From positions 1 to 64,000 of the forward strand of contig JAVBLD010000007.1 of NCBI GenBank assembly GCA_031553705.1: a stretch of DNA of 64,000 bases, read 5' to 3'. This document shows, piece by piece, positions 7,979 to 14,544 of this stretch. Positions within the stretch are counted from its first letter, which is position 1. The number at the start of each line of letters is the position of its first letter. The notes beneath the pieces are model-generated. The model was not told the DNA's origin, ran no database searches, and was given only the letters and a program-made list of their open reading frames with translations. The translations under genes were made by a program, and so were the position numbers. Source of the stretch: JAVBLD01 sp031553705. Its GTDB lineage: Bacteria > Bacteroidota > Bacteroidia > Bacteroidales > Marinifilaceae.

Positions 7979-8815
7979 ATGAAGAAATATACATTCATAC
8001 TGATACTGGCGGGCCTGACCTCGTGCAACGTCAATGACCCGATCTACGATACGCCGCACCCGGAGCAGGGCAAGATCACCTTTGCAATGGACTTTTCACA
8101 GCGCACGGACGGGATTGCGGTTCCGGCCAACGTGACGGCGAAAGTAGGGCAGCACAGCGCAACCCTTGCCACAGGCGCGGCGATAGCCTTCCCCAACCTG
8201 ATCGATCCCGGAACATACCATATTAATCTCTATAATACGGCCGGGAAAATCACCGTCAGCGGTACGACGGTGAGCATTGCCGTGACGGGCGGTGTGGCCG
8301 ACCCGCAGCCGGGCTGGCTGTTTACGTGGGCTGCCGACAGGCAGATCGAAAAGGACAGGGATTACGATATTTCCGCCGTGATGCAGCAGCAGGTACGCCA
8401 ACTGACGCTGGTGATCGAACCTACGGGCGGCGCAATCGACAAGATCGCCTCGGTCGATGCCACACTGACGGGTGTTGCCTCGCAGCTCAACATCGATGAC
8501 AATACGCACTCAGCCTCTATGAGCGTGAAACCCATATTCACGAAGCAACCGGACGGCAAATACGCCGCTACGGTGCGTCTTCTGGGCATAGCGGGCACGG
8601 AGCAAAAACTTTCCGTTACAATGACTTTTACGGGCGGCAACCTGCAATCTGTGAGCGAAACCCACGACCTGACCACGCTGCTGTCCGGTTTCAACGACGA
8701 CAAGAAAATCCCGCTCACACTGGGCGGTAAAGTGGTGGAAACGCCCACCGGGGCGGGCTTTACGGCCACCATCACCGATTGGGAGAAAGTAACCGGTACA
8801 GCCATAGCCGAATAA
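7979..8815 (+). CDS. DUF5119/FimB-Mfa2-like fimbrial lipoprotein
   Basis: Begins with a short lipoprotein signal, lipobox LTSC with Cys16, followed by NDPIYDTPHPEQGKI, a start typical of DUF5119/Mfa2-type fimbrial accessory lipoproteins. The remainder is a Thr/Val/Gly-rich beta sandwich with no enzyme motif. Family members anchor or cap short fimbriae on the outer membrane; that role is inferred here from family and position between DUF3575 and the first variable adhesin. It is 278 residues, of intact appearance. Confidence 0.75.
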   Translation: MKKYTFILILAGLTSCNVNDPIYDTPHPEQGKITFAMDFSQRTDGIAVPANVTAKVGQHSATLATGAAIAFPNLIDPGTYHINLYNTAGKITVSGTTVSIAVTGGVADPQPGWLFTWAADRQIEKDRDYDISAVMQQQVRQLTLVIEPTGGAIDKIASVDATLTGVASQLNIDDNTHSASMSVKPIFTKQPDGKYAATVRLLGIAGTEQKLSVTMTFTGGNLQSVSETHDLTTLLSGFNDDKKIPLTLGGKVVETPTGAGFTATITDWEKVTGTAIAE

Positions 8816-8840
8816 TATAAGAACTTTAAAAGAAATAGAT

Positions 8841-10679
8841 ATGAAAATTACGATTAAGCGAGGACAAAGACAAATTTGTTTGGGTTTGTCGAGCGTGAGT
8901 AATTTGCGCGACGCAGGAGTGAAACGAAAATTCATCACATTACTACTGGCTGCCGGGGCGGTGTTCCTGCTTGCTTCGTGCAACAAGGAGGAATTGGACG
9001 GCAATGGCCAAAAGGGTATAGGGGGCGGCGATATCCGTTTCGAGATCAGTATCGGCACGTCCGGCGGCACCCCGCAACTGCGGTCGGTCACTTATGCTGA
9101 TTTCAGCGCCGAATTTGAGGACGGCGACCAGATAGGGTTATTTGCCGTGAAACATGCCTCGGGCAGCGTCGCTGCGTTGACTGCAAGCGATAACTATCTC
9201 CACAACGTGAAACTGACTTACAATAAGGCGGAAAACAAATGGAATACCGATGCCGGCGTAAACCTCTACTGGCCGGGCAGCGGCGACCAACTCGACTTTT
9301 ACGCCTATTATCCCTATGACGCCGCAGCGACCAATCCCACTGCTATCATCTTCGACGTGCAGACCGACCAGAGCACGGCTGCCAATTACGGCGACAGCGA
9401 CCTGATGACGGCACGGGCGGCCAATACGGCAAAGACGACCAACGCCGTTCAGCTGATCTTCTCCCACGCCCTGGCGCTGGTACAGGTGGAAGTACCTGCC
9501 GGGACGATGAAGGGCGGCGGCCCCCGCGAAACGCTTGGAGTAATGCTGAACGGAGTGAAGGCGGCGGCAACGGTGAATCTCGGCGTGGCCGCGGGTGACG
9601 AAGTTACCCTTGCGGCTACGGGCAACATTCCCGTAACCGTGAAGATGCTGCGGGTAGAAACCGACCTGACGGCGACCACCTACACCTATCGCGCCCTGGT
9701 TCCGGCGCAAACAATTGCCGACGACAGCCGCCTGTTTCTGCTCTCGCAGGACGGCTATAATCTCATGGGCAGTAAAACCGCCGCGCTGACGCTCTCGGCG
9801 GGCAAGGCGGAAAAACGGCGGGAAACCCTGCCATCCACCCTGCTGTACCGCGAATTGATCCCTGCCGGGACATTTCAGATGGGCAGCCCGGTAACGGAGC
9901 CGAACAGATATGTAAATCTTTATGATGATCTTACCAACGAAACCCAACACCGGGTGACGCTGACCAAAGGTTTCTATATGAGCAAATACGAGATTACCAA
10001 TGCGCAGTATGCGGCATTTCTGAATGCCAAAGGCATAGGCAGTAATCCCGTATATAACGGAAACACATTGATTGATCGAAGGTATTCCCGGTTAACGCAC
10101 GACGGTACAAACTGGAAAGTTTCATCGGGTTATGAAGACGACCCGGTAGTTGGTGTAACCTGGTACGGTGCCGATGAGTTTGCCCGCTGGGTGGGTGGCT
10201 CTTTGCCTACCGAGGCCCAATGGGAGTACGCCTGCCGGGGTGATAAGGGTACAGCTCCGTTCGGGGTAGGCGACGGAACGAAACTCTACGCCGACATGGT
10301 GAATTTTAACGGAACATACCCTTACGAATTACCCGGCGGGCAGATCGACAATTATCAGGGCGGAATACCTCCGAATACTTATTTGGGAAAAACGGCAAAA
10401 GTGGGCTCTTACCTGCCAAACAGTTATGGGTTGTACGATATGCACGGGAATGTTTTTGAATGGTGTTCTGACTGGTATTATTACACTTACGGATTAACCG
10501 TTGAGGAATTGGCTGGCACAGTTACCGATCCCACCGGCCCTGCTTCGGGCGTCAGCCGCGTGCTTCGCGGCGGCAGTTGGCTCGACCTCGCGCAGAGCTG
10601 CCGTTCGGCCTCCCGGATCAGCGACTATCCCGGCTTCGCCAGCAGCAGCTTCGGGTTCCGTGTGGTGTTTGTCCCCTAG
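8841..10679 (+). CDS. DGR target 1: lipoprotein with fimbrillin-like domain and variable SUMF1/FGE-fold domain
   Basis: 612 residues. Lipobox LLASC with Cys47; the 26 residues before VKRKFITLLLAAG are unusual, so a GTG start at 8919 is possible. Residues about 55-330 resemble fimbrillin (DGDQIGLFAV, GDQLDFYAYYPY). Residues about 335-612 are a formylglycine-generating-enzyme fold (FYMSKYEITNAQYAAFLNA, LPTEAQWEYACRG, GLYDMHGNVFEWCSDW), the C-type-lectin-like scaffold used by DGR targets. Only one of the two catalytic FGE cysteines is matched, so it is a binding domain, not a sulfatase activator. The last 44 codons are variable repeat 1. Probably a surface adhesin subunit displaying a mutable ligand site. 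Confidence 0.9.
   Translation: MKITIKRGQRQICLGLSSVSNLRDAGVKRKFITLLLAAGAVFLLASCNKEELDGNGQKGIGGGDIRFEISIGTSGGTPQLRSVTYADFSAEFEDGDQIGLFAVKHASGSVAALTASDNYLHNVKLTYNKAENKWNTDAGVNLYWPGSGDQLDFYAYYPYDAAATNPTAIIFDVQTDQSTAANYGDSDLMTARAANTAKTTNAVQLIFSHALALVQVEVPAGTMKGGGPRETLGVMLNGVKAAATVNLGVAAGDEVTLAATGNIPVTVKMLRVETDLTATTYTYRALVPAQTIADDSRLFLLSQDGYNLMGSKTAALTLSAGKAEKRRETLPSTLLYRELIPAGTFQMGSPVTEPNRYVNLYDDLTNETQHRVTLTKGFYMSKYEITNAQYAAFLNAKGIGSNPVYNGNTLIDRRYSRLTHDGTNWKVSSGYEDDPVVGVTWYGADEFARWVGGSLPTEAQWEYACRGDKGTAPFGVGDGTKLYADMVNFNGTYPYELPGGQIDNYQGGIPPNTYLGKTAKVGSYLPNSYGLYDMHGNVFEWCSDWYYYTYGLTVEELAGTVTDPTGPASGVSRVLRGGSWLDLAQSCRSASRISDYPGFASSSFGFRVVFVP
10546..10679 (+). repeat. DGR variable repeat 1 (VR1)
   Basis: Aligns without gaps to the template repeat at 12286-12419 (offset 1740). 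It differs at 21 of the template's 34 adenines, with A changed to T, G and C. Among the about 100 non-adenine positions only one differs (T to C at 10563). Template AAC codons become CTC, GAC, CTC, AGC, ATC, AGC, GAC, TTC, AGC and others, so it encodes residues L, D, S, I and F where the template would encode Asn. It ends at the gene's TAG stop, whose adenine is unchanged. Confidence 0.97.
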
Positions 10680-10760
10680 TTCGCCAGTCTTGAGCTAAAA
10701 GAAAAACGAGGCTGTCAAAAGCGCAGGGAGGGACGACCGGAGCAAAGAGCAGCCGAGAAG
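10680..10760 (+). repeat. Conserved VR 3' flank, copy 1
   Basis: Downstream of the stop, bases 10691-10757 match 14374-14440 after VR2 at most positions, with a 27-base identical core at 10721-10747 (GCGCAGGGAGGGACGACCGG onward). A one-base length difference breaks any shared reading frame, so conservation is of nucleic acid, not protein. The template repeat lacks this flank. In known DGRs a structured DNA element just after VR is needed for retrohoming; a similar role is possible here. Confidence 0.6.
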
Positions 10761-10769
10761 AAATATAAT

Positions 10770-10798
10770 ACCGCCTTTGGCGGTCTGATTTTGATTTT
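10770..10798 (+). terminator. Weak terminator/attenuator between target 1 and the HRDC-RT genes
   Basis: ACCGCC-TTT-GGCGGT (10770-10784) forms a 6-bp stem with a 3-base loop, followed by the T-rich stretch CTGATTTTGATTTTTTG. It would let the adhesin be made in excess of the reverse transcriptase, which would then depend on read-through or a weak own promoter. Confidence 0.55.
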
Positions 10799-10826
10799 TT
10801 GTTAAATAATATATAAAATAAGGTAT

Positions 10827-11294
10827 ATGCAAATACAAATCTTCAACATACCGCTTACCGATGCGGGTGAACTGCTGGTCGAGATGAACCGTTTTCTGGC
10901 GGGGCATAAAGTGCTGGAAGTGGAACAACGTTTTTTCCAGAACGAAAAGGGCGGGTATTGGAGTTTTTGTATCAGGCATATAAACGGAGCGGTGCCCGGA
11001 GGTTTCGTTCCGGGTGGCGGCAAAGGCAAGGTCGATTACCGTCAGGTGTTGCCCGAAAACGAATTTGCCGTGTTTTCGCGCCTGCGTGAAATACGCAAGG
11101 CGCTGGCCGCGGACGACGGCGTACCAGCCTATGCGGTGTTCACCGACGAAGAACTGGCTGGCATTGCCCGCCTGGGAGAACCGACCGAGAAAATAATGGC
11201 CTCCGTTCCCGGCATCGGCGAAAAGAAAATGGCCCGCTATGGGAAACAGATGATTGAGATATACCAGCAAAAACAACCGGATCATGAAACGTGA
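10827..11294 (+). CDS. HRDC-domain DGR accessory protein
   Basis: 155 residues. The N-terminal half (FNIPLTDAGELLVEMNRFLA, then HKVLEVEQRFF) is beta/alpha and not one I can assign to a named domain. Residues about 85-150 form an HRDC-like nucleic-acid-binding domain (RLREIRKALAADDGVPAYAVFTDEEL, then ASVPGIGEKKMARYG). Small HRDC proteins accompany the RT in many Bacteroidota DGRs that lack the Avd partner. It probably helps bind template RNA, cDNA or the RT. Its last 11 bases overlap the RT start (ATGAAACGTGA), which implies translational coupling. Confidence 0.85.
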   Translation: MQIQIFNIPLTDAGELLVEMNRFLAGHKVLEVEQRFFQNEKGGYWSFCIRHINGAVPGGFVPGGGKGKVDYRQVLPENEFAVFSRLREIRKALAADDGVPAYAVFTDEELAGIARLGEPTEKIMASVPGIGEKKMARYGKQMIEIYQQKQPDHET

Positions 11295-12489
11295 AGGATA
11301 CCTGATGGAACGGATTGCCGACCCGGACAACCTGCGGCTGGCTTTCTGGAAAGCGCGGAAAGGCAAGGAAGGCATTGGTGAAGCGGAAGCGTTCCGGCGT
11401 TCGCTCGACACCAACCTGTCGGAACTCCGGGAAGAATTGCTGCGGGGCGAGGTACGGACGGGAGAGTATTTCTACTTCCGCATCTTTGACCCCAAGGAAC
11501 GGCTGATCTGTGCCGCTTCGTTCCGCGAGCGGGTGCTGCATCATGCCCTGATGAATGTGTGCCACCCCGTATTCGAGCGGTTCCAGATTCACGACAGCTA
11601 CGCCACGCGCCCCGGCAAGGGACAGTATGCTGCGCTCGACAAAGCCCGCACCCATGCCCGCCGTTACCACTGGTTTTGCAAGCTGGACGTGCGCAAGTTT
11701 TTCGATAATATCGACCACGAAACGCTTTACTCCAAGCTATGCCGGTTGTTCAAAGACCCGGCGTTGCTGGCGGTTTTCCGCAATATTATCGACAGTTATT
11801 GCACTGCACTTGGCAAAGGACTTCCTATCGGTAACCTGACGAGCCAGTATTTCGCAAATTTCTACCTGGGCTATGCCGACCATTACGTAAAAGAGGTTTT
11901 ACGCGCTCCGGTATATATCCGCTACATGGACGATATGGTGTTGTGGAGCGATGACAAAACGGAATTGCTACACGCTTCGCTGGAATTGGAACGCTACATT
12001 GGCCGGGTGCTGCACATGCCGCTTAAACCGGCATGCACCAACGCTTCGGATAAAGGACTACCCTTTCTGGGTTATGTGCTTTTCCCCGGCGAAGTGAGGC
12101 TGAACAAACACAGCAAAAAACGTTTCGTGTGCAAGATGCGGATATACGATGCGAAATTAAACGCGGGCGAATGGACGCAGAAAGAATATGCCCGTCATGC
12201 GGAGCCGCTGGCGGCTTTTACCCGCTATGCCGGGACGTCTGGTTTCCGGCGTTCACGGCTGGCGCTTACGGAAGCAGGCTATAAACGGGCGACAACCGCG
12301 TGTTTCGCGGCGGCAGTTGGAACAACAACGCGCAGAACTGCCGTTCGGCCTACCGGAACAACAACAATCCCGGCAACGCCAACAACAACATCGGGTTCCG
12401 TATGGTGTTTGTCCCATAGCTCAGGGCGTCCGGAGGATACCGGATACGGTGAACCGGCCTGCTCCCGAACCTTCCTTACGGGAGGTTGA
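11284..12489 (+). CDS. Diversity-generating retroelement reverse transcriptase
   Basis: 401 residues from the ATG at 11284, chosen because it overlaps the HRDC stop; the frame opens 10 codons earlier. RT motifs in order: FRERVLHHALMNV, CKLDVRKFFDNIDH with the first catalytic Asp, GLPIGNLTSQYFANFYL (residues about 179-195) with the DGR-type IGxxxSQ in place of the usual QGxxxSP, and YIRYMDDMVLW (about 211-221) with the catalytic Asp pair. FLGYVLFPGEVRL matches the late RT motif. There is no maturase or endonuclease domain. The last about 68 codons read through the template repeat, giving a Thr/Ala/Pro-rich tail. It should copy TR RNA with adenine-specific errors into cDNA for transfer to VR1 and VR2. 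Confidence 0.96.
   Translation: MKREGYLMERIADPDNLRLAFWKARKGKEGIGEAEAFRRSLDTNLSELREELLRGEVRTGEYFYFRIFDPKERLICAASFRERVLHHALMNVCHPVFERFQIHDSYATRPGKGQYAALDKARTHARRYHWFCKLDVRKFFDNIDHETLYSKLCRLFKDPALLAVFRNIIDSYCTALGKGLPIGNLTSQYFANFYLGYADHYVKEVLRAPVYIRYMDDMVLWSDDKTELLHASLELERYIGRVLHMPLKPACTNASDKGLPFLGYVLFPGEVRLNKHSKKRFVCKMRIYDAKLNAGEWTQKEYARHAEPLAAFTRYAGTSGFRRSRLALTEAGYKRATTACFAAAVGTTTRRTAVRPTGTTTIPATPTTTSGSVWCLSHSSGRPEDTGYGEPACSRTFLTGG
12286..12419 (+). repeat. DGR template repeat (TR), nested inside the RT gene
   Basis: 134 bp with 34 adenines, most of them in AAC/AAT triplets in the VR reading frame. In that frame it encodes GDNRVFRGGSW, then NNN, AQNCRSAYR, NNNN, PG, NAN, NN, IGFRMVFVP and stop. 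AAC-type codons cannot mutate to stop when A changes. The RT frame reads it with ACA/ACC (Thr) codons two bases out of register. Downstream it diverges from both VRs straight after the TAG. A hairpin with arms CTCCCG (12462-12467) and CGGGAG (12479-12484) follows at the end of the RT gene. Confidence 0.97.
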
Positions 12490-12616
12490 ATAAGCGGCAA
12501 ACATCTTCCTGCCGGTAGCAACGGTCGAACGCCGGAAGATTTTCAACGATAACAGTAAAAACAATATAGGAATTGAAAAGAGAAAATAAACAATAAACAA
12601 TAAAAACGAGAACGAT

Positions 12617-14362
12617 ATGGCAACAAAACGATTATCAGATATCTTTCCGCTGCGGTGGTTGCCGCAGGCGATGGTGCTTGCGGGTGCGGCGCTTCTGGGC
12701 GTGGGCTGCTCGCAAGACGAGGGCTTTGCGGACGGCGGCTGCCGCGTGGCCGTGGTTTTCAACACCTCGCTGGCGGGGCAAACGGCGGGGCCCTTAACCA
12801 AAGCAGCCGGAACAGCATGGGATACGGGCGATGAGGTCGGCATCTTCATGCTTACGGCGGGCGGAACGCTGCCCGGCAATATCGTGGATGCGGGTACGGC
12901 GGCTGCGGCCGACAACCGCCTCTATACCGCCGACGCTTCGGGCGTCCTTTCGCCCCCGGCGGGCAACCCGATCTACTACCCGCAGTCGGGCAACGTGGAC
13001 TTTATCGCCTACTATCCCCACCGTACCGCCCCCGGCACAAACCCTTATATATATAAGGTGGACGTGAGCGACCAGTCCGACCCGGCGGCCATCGACCTGC
13101 TCTACGCGAAAAAGCCGGGCGTAGCCAAAAGCCAAACGGCGGTGCCGCTCGTTTTCGAGCATCAGTTGAGCAAGCTGACGATCGGCGTGGCGAAAGGCAC
13201 GGGCATGGCCTCCGTGGATTTCACCACCATGACGGTGAGCATCGGCGGGATGCCCGTGACGGCGGATTTCGATCTGAATGGCGGCGCAACCCCGCTTACC
13301 GTGACCGGCGGTCCCGCAGCTTTCGTACCCCGCATAGTGACGGCGGGCTCGCTGTATGACGCCATCCTCGTCCCGCAGACGGCGAATGCCTACGCTTCCC
13401 GCACGGTGGTCTTCACCGTGGGCGGCGCGCCCTACACCTGGGCAATTCCCGCCGCCACGGCTTTCGAGGGCGGCAGCCACCATACCTACACCGTGACGGT
13501 CAACAAAACGGGCCTCACCGTTTCGACCGGCGATATTACCGACTGGACGGGCACGACCGACCAGCCCACCGGGGGCGATGCCGAGCAAATCCTCCGGGGC
13601 ATCCCTGCGGTCTGGATCCCTGCCGGGACATTCCTGATGGGTGCTACGGACACGGAGGGAGGAAATGACTGGGAGAAACCGCAACACCGGGTGCGGCTGA
13701 CCAAAGGTTTCTATATGAGTAAGTGCGAGATTACAAATGCGCAGTATGCGGCGTTTCTGAATGCGACGGGAGTACAAGGCGTCTCGGTGAGTAGTTTTTA
13801 CACTGGCAGTGTACAAGGGAATAAGTTGATTGAAACAAGTGAAGGTGGCTCTGACTGGGGCTTGCATTGGGACGGAACAAACAGCAAATGGGTTCCTGTG
13901 GTCAATTATGAAAACCACCCCGTGATTTATGTTACGTGGTACGGGGCCAAGGCTTATGCTGATTGGGTCGGAGGTTCCTTGCCTACGGAGGCGCAGTGGG
14001 AATATGCGTGCCGTGCAGGGACGACTACCGCCCACTCGTTTGAGGCAGGCAATATCGGTGATTATGTCTGGTATTATGATAACAGTAGTGGCAAAACCTA
14101 TCCGGTTGGGGAAAAGAAGCCCAATCCGCGGGGTTTATACGATATGCATGGTAACGTTTGGGAGTGGTGTAGTGATTGGTATGGAAGTTATCCGTCAACA
14201 GAGGTTACCGATCCCACCGGCCCTGCTTCGGGCGGCGGCCGCGTGTTTCGCGGCGGCAGTTGGTTCAGCTACGCGCAGTTCTGCCGTTCGGCCTACCGGA
14301 GCTTCATCAATCCCGGCTACGCCTTCGACTTCATCGGGTTCCGTATGGTGTTTGTCCCTTAG
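12617..14362 (+). CDS. DGR target 2: lipoprotein with fimbrillin-like domain and variable SUMF1/FGE-fold domain
   Basis: 581 residues with lipobox LGVGC, Cys31. Residues about 40-325 are fimbrillin-like (WDTGDEVGIFML, GNVDFIAYYPH, and a Thr/Val-rich body ending DITDWTGT). Residues about 330-581 are the FGE fold (WIPAGTFLMGATDTEGG, FYMSKCEITNAQYAAFLNA, LPTEAQWEYACRAGTTTAHS, GLYDMHGNVWEWCSDW). It is a paralogue of target 1: the FGE scaffolds are close, the N-terminal halves far apart. The final 44 codons are VR2. It lies 127 bases after the RT, so the RT is bracketed by its two targets. Confidence 0.9.
   Translation: MATKRLSDIFPLRWLPQAMVLAGAALLGVGCSQDEGFADGGCRVAVVFNTSLAGQTAGPLTKAAGTAWDTGDEVGIFMLTAGGTLPGNIVDAGTAAAADNRLYTADASGVLSPPAGNPIYYPQSGNVDFIAYYPHRTAPGTNPYIYKVDVSDQSDPAAIDLLYAKKPGVAKSQTAVPLVFEHQLSKLTIGVAKGTGMASVDFTTMTVSIGGMPVTADFDLNGGATPLTVTGGPAAFVPRIVTAGSLYDAILVPQTANAYASRTVVFTVGGAPYTWAIPAATAFEGGSHHTYTVTVNKTGLTVSTGDITDWTGTTDQPTGGDAEQILRGIPAVWIPAGTFLMGATDTEGGNDWEKPQHRVRLTKGFYMSKCEITNAQYAAFLNATGVQGVSVSSFYTGSVQGNKLIETSEGGSDWGLHWDGTNSKWVPVVNYENHPVIYVTWYGAKAYADWVGGSLPTEAQWEYACRAGTTTAHSFEAGNIGDYVWYYDNSSGKTYPVGEKKPNPRGLYDMHGNVWEWCSDWYGSYPSTEVTDPTGPASGGGRVFRGGSWFSYAQFCRSAYRSFINPGYAFDFIGFRMVFVP
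14229..14362 (+). repeat. DGR variable repeat 2 (VR2)
   Basis: Gapless alignment to TR (offset 1943) shows 20 differences, every one at a TR adenine (20 of 34), and no mismatch at non-adenine positions. Template Asn codons have become Phe, Ser, Tyr, Phe, Ser, Phe, Ile, Tyr, Phe, Asp and Phe, and the leading Asp-Asn pair is Gly-Gly. The pattern differs from VR1, so the two targets have been diversified separately. Confidence 0.97.
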
Positions 14363-14440
14363 TTCATCTGCCCTGAGCTAAAAGAGAATACGAGACTGCC
14401 GAAGGCGCAGGGAGGGACGACCGGAGCAAAGGGTGGCCGA
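14363..14440 (+). repeat. Conserved VR 3' flank, copy 2
   Basis: Copy of the element after VR1. The 27-base identical core lies at 14405-14431 and similarity runs from TGAGCTAAAAGA (14374) to GGCCGAG (near 14440). It is outside any gene and precedes the operon terminator. Confidence 0.6.
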
Positions 14441-14470
14441 GTGAAAGAAAACCAAATGCCGCCTTATTAA

Positions 14471-14520
14471 ATTTTAATCCGGTCATTGAATTATTAATTC
14501 AATGACCGGATTAAAATTAC
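14471..14520. terminator. Bidirectional terminator between the DGR operon and the HAD gene
   Basis: A perfect 20-bp inverted repeat, 14471-14490 against 14498-14517, with a 7-base loop and A/T-rich outer edges on both strands. It ends the rightward DGR operon and the leftward HAD/bat operon. Confidence 0.85.
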
Positions 14521-14544
14521 TTTTCACTTTCCATTTTAACCCGT

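Noticed and set aside
12310..12395. AAC-rich tract as a simple microsatellite or CRISPR-like repeat
   Set aside because: The AAC triplets sit exactly at codons that vary in the two VRs and are interrupted by conserved blocks; this is template design, not slippage.
11284..12489. Group II intron, retron or CRISPR-associated RT
   Set aside because: There is no maturase, endonuclease or Cas domain and no intron RNA or msr/msd-like structure. The IGNLTSQ motif and the TR/VR pairs identify a DGR.
12794..14035. Long minus-strand ORF (413 codons) inside target 2
   Set aside because: It is an antisense shadow created by GC-rich codon usage; composition is unnatural, and the plus-strand protein has clear family motifs. 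The same applies to 6905-8059 and 5589-6422.
8841..14362. SUMF1/FGE-domain proteins as sulfatase-maturing enzymes for the nearby arylsulfatase
   Set aside because: Both are lipoproteins fused to fimbrillin-like domains. Only one of the two catalytic FGE cysteines is matched (the other position is a variable VR residue), and the sulfatase is on the other side of a bidirectional terminator. They are DGR targets.
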